Shown: positions 1 through 6,604 of the stretch, one piece after another
Numbering within the stretch: the stretch's first letter is position 1
Layout of the letters: each line of letters opens with the position of its first letter
Made by a program: the position numbers and the translations under genes
Origin: Minisyncoccota bacterium
GTDB lineage: Bacteria > Patescibacteriota > Minisyncoccia > Phycocordibacterales > CAIJYI01
NCBI GenBank assembly: GCA_023229825.1
Contig: JALNYN010000024.1
Coordinates: 1 to 17,725, forward strand
Direction of reading: 5' to 3'
Length of the DNA stretch: 17,725 nt
The notes under the pieces: model-generated
Database searches by the model: none
Told to the model about the DNA's origin: nothing
What the model saw: the letters and a program-made list of their open reading frames with translations, nothing else

Positions 1-1264
1 TTGTTGTCACTAATGTGGCGACAGCCGCGCCCGGCGACGCGGAATCGCCGATCTTCGCGTCGACTTTTGCTATGACCCCGTCGAACGGAGCGCGAAGGGT
101 ATAATCGCCGAGCGTATTGCGCGCATCAGAAAGCGCGTTTTGTTTTTGCGTAATGGTTATCTGCGCATTTCGTATATCGAGAGTATCTGCGCCTGCCTGA
201 AACTTTTGAAATGAGAGTGTATTTTCCGCGATGGTTCGGTTCGCGTTGGTTATCGCGATTTTGTCCGCCGTGATGGAGTTTGTTGAATTGAGAAGATTCG
301 TCAGGTAGGAATTTGTCTGGGAGGTATAAGAACTTAATGTGGAAAGATGCGTGTCGGCAAGCGGTTTCGCGGTCGTGTTTCGCAGCGCCGATTGGTCTTT
401 GTAGTATTGAATAAGATTGTTCGCGGATTTGACCGTGTCGGCGATCTTTTTCGTCGTCTCATAGGTTTGAACGATCAGCTTTTCAATGTCGGTAACGCTT
501 GATGTCGTTCGGCTGGTATTTTTGTATTGCTGAAAATTCGCGTCGTACGCGGTTCTCGCGGCACGATAATTCGCTTTCACTTCAGCGGCATACTGATCGG
601 CCTTGCTGTTCGTCGAATCCGTTTCGTTCATTTTTGCGTACGAAGCGTAGTAATCGACATTCTCCTGCCCGATGGTGCCTCCGAGAGAATTGTCTTCATT
701 GAAAAGCAGCTGATCGAGTCCGGTCATAATGCTTGGCAGCTGCAGAAACGCATTTGAAACATTGTTGAATCCGTCATCGTAGGTTTTTTGAAGATCGTCT
801 TCATTGCTTTGTTTCGATTCTTTTGCTTTATCAAGTGTGTTTTGCCATTGCAGCTCGGAGAGCGCGTCGTTCGGTGCGATCAGCTTTTGGTAGGAGAGCT
901 GCGCGGTTTCAACGCTGACTTGCGCATCACGGACCGCTTTTTGCGCATCGGTGGAGTCGAGCCTCGCGATGATATCGCCCGCTTTTACGGTCTGCCCGCT
1001 TTTTACGCTTATGGAAACGATATCGCCGGAAACTTTCGGTTTTATGTCGATCTGGTTCGACGCCGAGACCTGACCGGAGCCGGTCACGGAAGAAATAAGC
1101 GTGCCTTTGGTGACGGCTGCCATCACATAGCGGGGTTGCATGCTGGTGTCGGTTGCTTTTTTAAATCCGTAATATCCCGCAATAACGACGATGATCAAAA
1201 CAAACCACATCGTTTTTTTATGCGTTCGCGCAAATGTTTTTATTTTTTGGAAAGAGCTTTTCAT
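1..1264 (-). CDS. HlyD/MacA-type membrane-fusion (periplasmic adaptor) protein, partial
   Basis: Read on the reverse strand from an ATG at 1264-1262; 421 codons stay open to the left edge, so the C-terminus is missing. It would link an inner-membrane exporter (MacB-like ABC or RND type) to the cell exterior. Residues 1-14 are basic, about 15-33 form one transmembrane anchor (MWFVLIIVVIAGYYGF), and about 48-95 form the first half of a biotinyl-lipoyl domain (VTKGTLISSVTGSGQVSASN, then KPKVSGDIVSISVKSGQTVKAGDIIARLDS). A long, Ser/Thr/Asn-rich helical hairpin follows. The second lipoyl half starts near the window edge (TLRAPFDGVIAKVDAKIGD). This split-lipoyl layout is typical of the family. It is the last visible gene of the sigma-factor operon, 24 nt after the DUF5666-like gene; the transporter genes probably lie beyond the window. 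No SD is seen before the start. The family call is firm, the substrate unknown. Confidence 0.88.
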   Translation of the reverse strand, partial: MKSSFQKIKTFARTHKKTMWFVLIIVVIAGYYGFKKATDTSMQPRYVMAAVTKGTLISSVTGSGQVSASNQIDIKPKVSGDIVSISVKSGQTVKAGDIIARLDSTDAQKAVRDAQVSVETAQLSYQKLIAPNDALSELQWQNTLDKAKESKQSNEDDLQKTYDDGFNNVSNAFLQLPSIMTGLDQLLFNEDNSLGGTIGQENVDYYASYAKMNETDSTNSKADQYAAEVKANYRAARTAYDANFQQYKNTSRTTSSVTDIEKLIVQTYETTKKIADTVKSANNLIQYYKDQSALRNTTAKPLADTHLSTLSSYTSQTNSYLTNLLNSTNSITADKIAITNANRTIAENTLSFQKFQAGADTLDIRNAQITITQKQNALSDARNTLGDYTLRAPFDGVIAKVDAKIGDSASPGAAVATLVTT

Positions 1265-1288
1265 AAGCTAGTTTTTAGTTTTAAGTTT

Positions 1289-1795
1289 TTAGTTTTTAGA
1301 CGGTGTGCTTGTTGTTGCCGTGGCATTTTGAGTTGGAAGTGCCGGCATGACGCGGATGAGTTCGGCATTGATCTCTCCGGCATCGGTTGGTTTCCCGATG
1401 ACCGTTATAAAATCTCCGACTTTGAGATCCGACGGCTTGATGGAATCGCGGAAGCGGCGTACGTCGGTTTTGTCATTCACAGATATTGTTTTTTCCACGC
1501 CGTCTCGGTCGGCGACGATGATCTTCGGAAGCGCGATCGATGCGATCTTGCCGATAGTTCCGTGTGCGTTTGACGGGTCCATTCGTTGCGTGCCAAAGAT
1601 CGGCGGCATTCCCCGAAAATTTCCGCGTTCGCCGAATGTGCGGTAATAATTATCGCCCAGACGTCCGGAAAATTCAGCCTTCTTAAAACCGACTACCACG
1701 CCGGCTTGAAAAATAAAAAGCGCGATCGCCGCCATCGCAATGTGCTTGAGTACGCGTTTCGTGATCTCTGATTGAAGTATTTTTTTAGGCTCCAT
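1289..1795 (-). CDS. membrane-anchored DUF5666-like protein
   Basis: A 168-aa protein. Residues about 17-36 (HIAMAAIALFIFQAGVVVGF) form one N-terminal membrane segment, followed by an Arg/Gly-rich linker. Residues about 78-150 form a compact beta-rich domain (GTIGKIASIALPKIIVADRDG, later LKVGDFITVIGKP and NAELIRVMPA). The pattern of a G.I..I....I.V...DG strand pair followed by a 'VGD.V.V.G' turn matches DUF5666/OB-like domains common in Patescibacteria; that assignment is from memory and was not searched. It lies 7 nt after the candidate anti-sigma gene and 24 nt before the membrane-fusion gene, so all are probably one transcript. The stop codon sits inside an A-rich stretch with repeated CTAAAAAC units (about 1269-1299). 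Its function is unknown. An extracytoplasmic role is likely, as the domain would sit outside the membrane. Confidence 0.75.
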   Translation of the reverse strand: MEPKKILQSEITKRVLKHIAMAAIALFIFQAGVVVGFKKAEFSGRLGDNYYRTFGERGNFRGMPPIFGTQRMDPSNAHGTIGKIASIALPKIIVADRDGVEKTISVNDKTDVRRFRDSIKPSDLKVGDFITVIGKPTDAGEINAELIRVMPALPTQNATATTSTPSKN

Positions 1796-1802
1796 AAAAA
1801 AT

Positions 1803-2207
1803 TTAATTGAATTTATAAAATGCTACCGGCATATTTTTGATCGTCAGCTTGAGCGATTCAAGCAGAGCAAAAATAACCGCGAGTAAAAGCGATATCTCAA
1901 AGGCGGGCAAGGATTCGGCGAGCGTCATAATGAATTCCTTCCAGTAGGGGAGGATCGCGCCGCCATCGGAGAAGGCGAGCGATATGTATTGGTAAAAGCC
2001 CGTACTGACGAAACCGGATACGGTGTAGGAAATAACCGGAAAAATTGCCGCGGCGGAAAGTGCTGATGACAGTCCGAGTAGCGTAAATTTAATGCGGGCA
2101 ATGCGCCGTTTATGGTGTTGAATGCGAAATAGTACGGCAGAAACGGCTCCTTTTTTCGGCTCCAGCGTTTCCAGAGTATTAAAAAGCTTTTGAAAATCTT
2201 TATCCAT
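1803..2207 (-). CDS. small two-helix membrane protein, candidate anti-sigma factor
   Basis: A 134-aa protein. Residues 1-40 are a soluble, charged N-terminus (MDKDFQKLFNTLETLEPKKG.., then HHKRRIARIK). Two hydrophobic stretches follow, at about 41-65 (FTLLGLSSALSAAAIFPVISYTV) and about 98-117 (LPAFEISLLLAVIFALLESL), with a short external loop between them. I recognise no domain. Its place directly after an ECF-type sigma gene and its cytoplasmic N-terminus plus membrane helices suggest an anti-sigma factor, but no zinc-binding HxxxCxxC motif is present. It could equally be an unrelated operon member. The start has no SD; an extended -10 at 2252-2260 suggests the gene can also be transcribed apart from the sigma gene. 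Confidence 0.7.
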   Translation of the reverse strand: MDKDFQKLFNTLETLEPKKGAVSAVLFRIQHHKRRIARIKFTLLGLSSALSAAAIFPVISYTVSGFVSTGFYQYISLAFSDGGAILPYWKEFIMTLAESLPAFEISLLLAVIFALLESLKLTIKNMPVAFYKFN

Positions 2208-2251
2208 ACTTGGTAGTACGGAGCGAAAGACTATTTTGGTGCAGATGAAAA

Positions 2252-2260
2252 ATTATAACA
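2252..2260 (-). promoter_or_regulatory. extended -10 promoter before the candidate anti-sigma gene
   Basis: On the minus strand the bases read TGTTATAAT, a perfect extended -10 (TG-n-TATAAT). The -35 region is poor, as expected for an extended -10 promoter. The predicted start lies about 38 nt upstream of the ATG at 2207, inside the 78-nt gap after the sigma gene. It would let the three downstream genes be expressed without the sigma gene. Confidence 0.45.
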
Positions 2261-2285
2261 CATATACCTCACGTTGTCTGGAGGT

Positions 2286-2852
2286 TTAACCTCCAAAAGA
2301 CGCGAGCATTTTTCGCAGCAGAATAAGCGCTCGGCGATGCTGGGATTTTACGGTGTCGAGGGGCTTGCCGAGGATCTTTGCTATATCGTCGAATGTGAAT
2401 TCGTTGGCGTAACGGAGGAGCAGAACTTCTCGGTACGCCGTCGGGATGCGTTCCAAAAGTTCTTGGATTATTTTTTTATTTTCCTCTTTTTCAAATAGTT
2501 CAGGCGGAAGCGGTTCGCTGTCGGCAAGCGTGTCAGATAAAAAATTTTCCCCGCTTTCGGTATCGAAGTCGGAAAACACCGACTCGCGATGTTTTCGCAG
2601 TTTGTCGTAAGCGGTGTTTCGCGCAATGGTAAAGATCCATGCGGTAAAATTTTCTTCGGCGCGGAATTTTTTCAGATTTTTCCACACCTTGAAAAATGTT
2701 TCGGAAACGATCTCGTCAGTATCGACGTTCGTTGGAACAAGCCGGTACACGAAATTATAGACCGCTTTAATGTGGCGCTTCATTAACACCTCAAAAGATC
2801 TTTCATCTCCGCCCAAATGATCGCGGATGAGCTGTGAATCGTCGCGTTCCAT
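2286..2852 (-). CDS. RNA polymerase sigma factor, ECF/sigma-70 type
   Basis: A 188-aa protein of normal length for an ECF sigma factor. Region 2 spans about 15-90: DERSFEVLMKRHIKAVYNFVYRL, then DTDEIVSETFFKVWKNL (region 2.2, core binding) and FTAWIFTIARNTAYDKLRKHRE (2.3/2.4, -10 recognition). An acidic linker covers about 91-125. Region 4 spans about 128-182, with the helix-turn-helix FTFDDIAKILGKPLDTVKSQHRRAL that would read the -35 box. It directs polymerase to a small regulon. It is first in the operon with the small membrane protein, the DUF5666-like protein and the membrane-fusion protein, so envelope stress or export control is plausible (inference). It is divergent from sufB, with which it shares a promoter region. 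No clear SD precedes the ATG. Confidence 0.93.
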   Translation of the reverse strand: MERDDSQLIRDHLGGDERSFEVLMKRHIKAVYNFVYRLVPTNVDTDEIVSETFFKVWKNLKKFRAEENFTAWIFTIARNTAYDKLRKHRESVFSDFDTESGENFLSDTLADSEPLPPELFEKEENKKIIQELLERIPTAYREVLLLRYANEFTFDDIAKILGKPLDTVKSQHRRALILLRKMLASFGG

Positions 2853-2900
2853 AAATATTACCGTTATCGTAACACCTTTATTGTTATTTTAAAAATGTTA

Positions 2901-2949
2901 TTGTTTACAACCGGAAAAAAATAGTATAATATTCATACCATCATGTCAA
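2901..2949. promoter_or_regulatory. bidirectional promoter, sufB (+) and sigma factor (-)
   Basis: Plus strand: TTTACA at 2904-2909, 15-bp spacer, TATAAT at 2925-2930, then only 12 nt to the sufB ATG at 2943. An alternative -35, TTGTTT at 2901-2906, gives an 18-bp spacer. Minus strand: TTGACA at 2944-2949 overlaps the sufB start codon, followed by a 17-bp spacer and TACTAT at 2921-2926, giving a leader of about 60 nt before the sigma ATG at 2852. The two -10 boxes overlap in the near-palindrome ATAGTATAATAT. The sufD promoter has the same layout. Confidence 0.65.
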
Positions 2950-4286
2950 ACAATCCCGAAATAGAAACCGGCCTTTCCGAAGCTCTCGTTCGGCGTATTT
3001 CGGCTGATAAAAAAGAACCGGAGTGGATGCTCCAAAAACGGCTCACGGCGCTCAAAATGTATAATGAAAAGCCTTTGCCGGATTGGGGTCCTTCGCTTGA
3101 CGGTCTGGATCTTGAGAACATGATCTACTACGTTTCTCCCGAGGTTGCGGAAAAAACGGAATGGAAAGAATTACCGAAAGAAATTTCAGACACCTTCGAT
3201 AAATTGGGAATTCCCGCTGCTGAACGCGATTATCTCGGAGGCGTCGGCGCGCAATACGATTCCGGCGTCGTGTATCATCGCATTAAAAAAGAACTTTCCG
3301 ACAAAGGAGTTATTTTTGAGAATATGGATGTCGCTCTCGAAAAATATCCCGACCTCGTGAAAAAATATTTCATGACGAGCTGCGTTCCCGCAAGCTATCA
3401 TAAATTTACCATGCTTCACGGAGCGGTTTGGAGCGGGGGAACTTTCATCTATGTTCCAAAGGGTGTGAAAGTCGCGCTTCCGCTTCAGGCCTATTTCCGC
3501 ATGAATCGCGAAGGCTCGGCGCAATTCGAACACACGCTCATCATCGCCGACGAGGGTTCATCGGTCGAGTATATCGAAGGGTGTTCCGCGCCGCGATACA
3601 ACTCTTCATCGCTCCATGCCGGATGCGTTGAACTCTGGGTGCATAAGGGTGCAAAGATCAAATATTTAAGCATCGAAAATTGGTCGAGGAATACGTATAA
3701 CTTGAATACTAAAAAGGCGCTCGTGTACGAAGATGGCGAAGTGCAGTGGGTCAACGGCAATCTCGGTTCGGCCGTTACGATGCTGTACCCCGCTTCCGTT
3801 CTTCTTGGGGAGCGCGCAAAGTCGGATAATCTCGGCATCGTGTTTGCGGGAGCGGGACAGGTGCAGGATTCGGGCTCGAAAGTTTTTCATGTGGCGCCGA
3901 ATACGACATCCACTATTCGATCGAAAAGTATTTCGAAAGACGGCGGAATTTCCAACTACCGCGGATTGGTACAAATAGCAAAAGCGGCGATCGACAGCCA
4001 TTCTTCGGTCGTCTGCGATGCGCTTATATTGGATGACCTCTCGCAGTCAAATACCTACCCGTCGATAAAGAACGAGAACAACCGGGTTGAAATTTCACAC
4101 GAAGCGAAAGTGGGGAAGATAAGCGCGGCAGAGATCTTTTACTTGCAAAGCCGGGGAATTTCCGAGAACGAAGCCGAGCGCATGATCATCTCGGGATTCG
4201 TCGATCCAATCGTGAAAGCGCTGCCTTTTGAGTACGCGATCGAGCTCAATAAACTGATCGAGCTTGAAATGAACGGGCAAGGGTAA
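2943..4286 (+). CDS. sufB: SufB, Fe-S cluster assembly scaffold subunit
   Basis: A 447-aa protein, slightly shorter than E. coli SufB but complete. In the cytoplasm SufB joins SufC and SufD as the SufBC2D scaffold, where sulfur delivered from SufS is built into Fe-S clusters. Visible family features are the N-terminal helical part (EPEWMLQKRLTALKMYNEKPLPDWGP), the linker with RDYLGGVGAQYDSGVVYHR, and the beta-helix core. The C-terminal part carries C358 in VVCDALIL (counterpart of E. coli C405) and H386-E387 in VEISHEAKVGKI (counterpart of H433-E434), both needed for cluster formation in the family. Start choice: the ATG follows a TATAAT by 12 nt and has no SD, so the mRNA is probably almost leaderless. 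It stands first in the suf group. The following genes belong to a minus-strand gene and then sufD, so sufB is monocistronic here. Confidence 0.96.
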   Translation: MSNNPEIETGLSEALVRRISADKKEPEWMLQKRLTALKMYNEKPLPDWGPSLDGLDLENMIYYVSPEVAEKTEWKELPKEISDTFDKLGIPAAERDYLGGVGAQYDSGVVYHRIKKELSDKGVIFENMDVALEKYPDLVKKYFMTSCVPASYHKFTMLHGAVWSGGTFIYVPKGVKVALPLQAYFRMNREGSAQFEHTLIIADEGSSVEYIEGCSAPRYNSSSLHAGCVELWVHKGAKIKYLSIENWSRNTYNLNTKKALVYEDGEVQWVNGNLGSAVTMLYPASVLLGERAKSDNLGIVFAGAGQVQDSGSKVFHVAPNTTSTIRSKSISKDGGISNYRGLVQIAKAAIDSHSSVVCDALILDDLSQSNTYPSIKNENNRVEISHEAKVGKISAAEIFYLQSRGISENEAERMIISGFVDPIVKALPFEYAIELNKLIELEMNGQG

Positions 4287-4287
4287 G

Positions 4288-4318
4288 TAAAAAAAGAGCC
4301 CCGGAATACGGAGCTCTT
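4288..4318 (-). terminator. hairpin terminator of the 92-aa gene
   Basis: AAGAGC (4294-4299) pairs with GCTCTT (4313-4318), with an inner CCG/CGG stem. On the minus strand it is followed by a U-rich tract (4293-4288). It begins 7 nt after the stop of the minus-strand gene and also lies just after the sufB stop, so it may stop both transcripts. The plus-strand U-tract is poor. Confidence 0.7.
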
Positions 4319-4325
4319 ATTGCTG

Positions 4326-4604
4326 TCATTTTTTTTCGGTTCCGCAGAACAGCTGTTTCATTAAAATTTCCCGCGCTTTCTCTGCACCATCGACCGTGAG
4401 CGAAAGCGGGCAGCACGAACCTTTTTGATGACATTGATAGAGAATATATCCCGATATCACCAGACTATTTTTAGCATCGTCAAAAGGGACATCCTCGATC
4501 TTAAGCTCATTTTTAAGATATTCTTCCATTCTGCAATCAGACCCGAGCTTTGTTATCCTTAACAAAAGCAGGAGTACAAGTATCTTTTTTTCATTCTCAT
4601 TCAT
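4326..4604 (-). CDS. 92-aa hypothetical protein, possible winged-helix fold
   Basis: Unrecognised family. Residues 5-16 form a hydrophobic helix (EKKILVLLLLLRI). About 26-52 form a helix pair (MEEYLKNEL.., then FDDAKNSLVISGYI), and about 66-83 (PLSLTVDGAEKAREIL) resembles the 'LT..G...A' wing and last helix of winged-helix proteins. There are five cysteines, at 24, 58, 64, 65 and 87, with C58-x5-CC a possible metal or redox site. The N-terminal 50 residues align with the 98-aa protein at 16277-16573. The start is fixed by GGAG at 4613-4616, 8 nt before the ATG. The promoter is the minus arm of the sufD promoter (TTGACA 4664-4669, 17 bp, TACTAT 4641-4646). It lies antisense between sufB and sufD with its own terminator. 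A small regulator is possible but unproven. Confidence 0.72.
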   Translation of the reverse strand: MNENEKKILVLLLLLRITKLGSDCRMEEYLKNELKIEDVPFDDAKNSLVISGYILYQCHQKGSCCPLSLTVDGAEKAREILMKQLFCGTEKK

Positions 4605-4623
4605 TGGAATAACTCCGCTTGGG

Positions 4624-4669
4624 TTTACTTTTCAGACTTTATAGTATAATATAAACATACAAATGTCAA
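4624..4669. promoter_or_regulatory. bidirectional promoter, sufD (+) and 92-aa gene (-)
   Basis: Plus strand: TTTACT at 4624-4629, 15-bp spacer, TATAAT at 4645-4650, 12 nt to the sufD ATG at 4663. Minus strand: TTGACA at 4664-4669 over the sufD start codon, 17-bp spacer, TACTAT at 4641-4646, then a leader of about 30 nt with an SD. Every spacing equals that of the sufB promoter: GTTTAC, 12 nt, ATAGTATAATAT, 10 nt, ATGTCAAAC. Confidence 0.65.
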
Positions 4670-5751
4670 ACGTCAAAAAGACAACTGAAGAAATATCAAA
4701 ACGCCCGTACGGTCTCGGGATCTTTGCTACGGCTCCAAAAATGGAACAGACGTTCGAGAAGAACGCGGCTAGGTACCAGTACGAGGCGGCCACAGGTATT
4801 CGCGTTTCCGCTTGGATGGATGAAATGAGGGACGAAAAGATCATTTCGGAACAGTTCGATGGTTTGAAATTTTCCGATGAATATTTCGCACGATCTTTTG
4901 AAAATTTCGGCGGAGGGTTGGTTGTCGTTGCGGAAAAGGGGAGCGATATCTATTTTGAATTTTCGACCATTATTGAAAAAAGCGGTTCTGATCTTATTTT
5001 CATCATAGCTGAGGAAGATGCCGTCTTGCGCGTTTTTGAAACAGCAAAAAGCGAGGTGCCTGTTTTCTTCGGACGGAATATTTTTGTTTCCGTAGGGAAG
5101 GGCGCGAGCGTTACTTTTGCTGGAACGGCGGAGATCTCGGCGGGCAGTTCATACTTATCGCGCAGATCATCGCGCGTTCTCGCTGATGGAAAAATGGAGT
5201 GGTTCGATCTTCACGCCGGAGAGGAGATGGTGCGCTCTCTTTCGGAAGACACGCTTGCCGAAGCGGGCGCAGAAAGTTATTCATATAACATGTCGCTCTG
5301 CTCGGAGGGGCATTTTGATCTTTATAACACCGCGCACCACGCCGCGGATCACACCGCATCCCATATTTTTTCTCGCGGTATCGCCGGAGGCGGAGGGAAG
5401 ATCGTCTATCGCGCGCTTTCCGATATCAGCAACGGCGTGATCGGCGCAACAGGAAGACAGGAGGGACGTTTTTTGATCACATCTTCCGGTGCGGAAGTCG
5501 ATGCCATACCGTCGCTTGATATCGGAAGTTCTGAATCCAATTCGTCTCACGCGCTCTCGATAAGCCATCTCACCGACAAAGATTTTTTCTATCCCGCCCT
5601 CCGAGGGATCGCCCCGTATCGCGCCCAAGCCATGCTCCTCTCCGGATTTCTAGCCAAACCGCTTCTGCGCCTTCCTGAAGAATGGCAGAAAAAAATTCTT
5701 GAAAAAATTAATAAAAAACTCTCGTCGCCGGTGTTCCGCATGGGAGAATGA
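4663..5751 (+). CDS. sufD: SufD, Fe-S cluster assembly subunit
   Basis: A 362-aa protein, shorter than E. coli SufD and quite divergent. SufD is the non-identical partner of SufB in the SufBC2D complex and helps iron entry and complex stability. The N-terminal helical part (about 1-60) is followed by a right-handed beta-helix core, seen as the strand repeats EFSTIIEKSGSDLIFIIAEE and NIFVSVGKGASVTFAGTAEI. Then come GRQEGRFLITSSGAEVDAIPSLDI and SSHALSISHLTDKDFFYPALRGI, where H296 or H301 is the likely counterpart of the conserved SufD histidine. The C-terminal helices are YRAQAMLLSGFLAKPLLRLP. It ends in TGA, showing that UGA is a stop codon. The start has no SD and follows TATAAT by 12 nt. A SufB paralogue is the only other reading, but the cysteine and the His-Glu pair typical of SufB are missing. 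Confidence 0.9.
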   Translation: MSNVKKTTEEISKRPYGLGIFATAPKMEQTFEKNAARYQYEAATGIRVSAWMDEMRDEKIISEQFDGLKFSDEYFARSFENFGGGLVVVAEKGSDIYFEFSTIIEKSGSDLIFIIAEEDAVLRVFETAKSEVPVFFGRNIFVSVGKGASVTFAGTAEISAGSSYLSRRSSRVLADGKMEWFDLHAGEEMVRSLSEDTLAEAGAESYSYNMSLCSEGHFDLYNTAHHAADHTASHIFSRGIAGGGGKIVYRALSDISNGVIGATGRQEGRFLITSSGAEVDAIPSLDIGSSESNSSHALSISHLTDKDFFYPALRGIAPYRAQAMLLSGFLAKPLLRLPEEWQKKILEKINKKLSSPVFRMGE

Positions 5752-5752
5752 A

Positions 5753-5782
5753 ATAAAAATCGCTCAGCTTTGGCTGAGCGAT
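5753..5782. terminator. hairpin terminator between sufD and the 67-aa gene
   Basis: ATCGCTCAGC (5759-5768) pairs with GCTGAGCGAT (5773-5782) around a TTTG loop, a 10-bp perfect stem. On the minus strand a T5 run follows, 4 nt after the stop of the 67-aa gene, making a good terminator. On the plus strand it follows the sufD stop by 7 nt, but the tail (ATATCTATTC) is weaker. Confidence 0.8.
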
Positions 5783-5786
5783 ATAT

Positions 5787-5990
5787 CTATTCTCTGCATA
5801 TCGTACTTAGTAATAATCCGAAGCCGATGATCACCAAGTTGATCGCGAACACGTGCGTTAAAAACTCGGATGTGCCGTCGTTGATCAATGGCGCGTCAGC
5901 AAGGCATAAGCTGGCTATGGCATAACCGAATCCAAGTATCAGCATACCTAGCAAGAAACGGACAACATGATTTCTTAAAAATTTTTTCAT
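5787..5990 (-). CDS. 67-aa two-helix membrane protein
   Basis: Unrecognised. The chosen start is the ATG at 5990-5988, because GGAGG (5998-6002) stands 7 nt before it; a longer frame reaching 6014 would bury this SD inside the coding region. Residues about 11-31 (RFLLGMLILGFGYAIASLCLA) and about 46-64 (THVFAINLVIIGFGLLLST) are membrane helices, joined by a short acidic loop (DAPLINDGTSEF). The basic N-terminus (MKKFLRNHVVR) should be cytoplasmic, which would also place the C-terminus inside. A weak promoter, TTGACG (6046-6051) with a 17-bp spacer and TAAGTT (6023-6028), precedes it. It lies antisense between sufD and sufS. Confidence 0.72.
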   Translation of the reverse strand: MKKFLRNHVVRFLLGMLILGFGYAIASLCLADAPLINDGTSEFLTHVFAINLVIIGFGLLLSTICRE

Positions 5991-6092
5991 CGGATATCCT
6001 CCGCTGTTTTCCACCCGTATACAACTTACGACATTATGATCGATACGTCAAATACGTTGATAAATATAATATTGCTAATGAGTCAACTCTTT

Positions 6093-6227
6093 CGCCGGAC
6101 GGGGTTTGTAACCCCGTCCGAAACGTTTGCATGAAAGCAAGAAAAAGAGTGTGATTATAAAATTCGGAAGTGGTATCATAAGTGATTTTATATAAATGCA
6201 TGGACGGGGTTACAAACCCCGTCCGGC
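6093..6227. repeat. REP-like palindrome pair in inverted orientation (BIME-like)
   Basis: Copy 1: CGGACGGGGTT (6096-6106) pairs with AACCCCGTCCG (6110-6120), an 11-bp perfect stem with loop TGT, followed by AAACGTTTG. Copy 2: GGACGGGGTT (6202-6211) pairs with AACCCCGTCC (6215-6224), and is copy 1 in reverse orientation. A third, diverged copy in the copy-1 orientation lies at 17608-17645. The 80 nt between the pair holds no gene. It fills the 289-nt gap between the 67-aa and 69-aa genes. Such paired REPs usually arise through RAYT transposases (general knowledge); none is in the window. Confidence 0.85.
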
Positions 6228-6238
6228 AACAAAAAAGG

Positions 6239-6269
6239 AAAAAAGCCCCAGATATCACTCCGGGGCTTT
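6239..6269 (-). terminator. hairpin terminator of the 69-aa gene
   Basis: AAAGCCCC (6242-6249) pairs with GGGGCTTT (6262-6269) around a 12-nt loop. On the minus strand it is followed by six T and then a further T-run. It starts 10 nt after the stop at 6280. Confidence 0.85.
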
Positions 6270-6279
6270 GCAGACTTAT

Positions 6280-6489
6280 TTAGTTTTGTACCTCATAATA
6301 CTTTTTGCCGGTATGGGGATAAGTCTTAATCCGCACGCGTTCTAACCAAGCAACTCCCAAAACTCTATCATCATCTAAAAGGGTTTTTGTGGAAGACCAA
6401 ACAAACACCGGGTACCAAGCAAACCAAAGATGATTGTCGGGTTTTGGTGCTTTCGTTTTTTGTGACTTCTGTTTCGGAAAGAATCTCAT
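6280..6489 (-). CDS. 69-aa hypothetical protein rich in aromatic and basic residues
   Basis: Not recognised with confidence. A basic N-terminus (MRFFPKQKSQKTKAPKP) is followed by an aromatic core (HLWFAWYPVFVWSSTKTLL) and then LGVAWLERVRIKTYPHTG with KKYYEV. The pattern 'WFAWYPV...WLE.V..' resembles small hypothetical proteins found in phages and CPR genomes (from memory, low certainty). There is no membrane segment or cysteine. The start is set by AGGAG (6496-6500), 6 nt before the ATG. The promoter is TTGACT (6546-6551), 17 bp, TAGTGT (6523-6528) with a TGn extension. Its terminator is 10 nt downstream. It is a free-standing unit antisense to the suf genes. Confidence 0.72.
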   Translation of the reverse strand: MRFFPKQKSQKTKAPKPDNHLWFAWYPVFVWSSTKTLLDDDRVLGVAWLERVRIKTYPHTGKKYYEVQN

Positions 6490-6522
6490 TTTTTACTCCT
6501 GAACATAATATTAACTACACAA

Positions 6523-6551
6523 ACACTAGCACATTGTTGATTTAAAGTCAA
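6523..6551 (-). promoter_or_regulatory. promoter of the 69-aa gene
   Basis: Minus-strand TTGACT (6546-6551), 17-bp spacer and TAGTGT (6523-6528), preceded by TGC (extended -10). This predicts a leader of about 27 nt that carries the SD. Confidence 0.5.
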
Positions 6552-6565
6552 TACCGTTGTGAAAA

Positions 6566-6595
6566 TTTCCCTTTTTTGCTGCAATTTGGTACAAT
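6566..6595 (+). promoter_or_regulatory. promoter of sufS
   Basis: TACAAT at 6590-6595 ends 9 nt before the sufS ATG at 6605. The best -35 is TTTCCC at 6566-6571 with an 18-bp spacer, which is weak. Transcription would begin within a few bases of the ATG, giving a leaderless mRNA. Unlike sufB and sufD, it has no GTTTAC box and no mirror promoter. Confidence 0.45.
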
Positions 6596-6604
6596 GTCCT
6601 CACT

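Noticed and set aside
788..1573. 261-codon plus-strand frame opposite the export adaptor genes
   Set aside because: The minus strand encodes a clear membrane-fusion protein and a DUF5666-like protein here. The plus frame has an Arg/Cys/Phe-rich, shadow-like composition.
5991..6014. eight extra N-terminal codons for the 67-aa membrane protein
   Set aside because: A GGAGG 7 nt before the internal ATG at 5990 marks the true start.
6034..6258. 74-codon minus-strand frame
   Set aside because: It covers both REP-like palindromes, and its product is a translation of the repeats with no SD or family signal.
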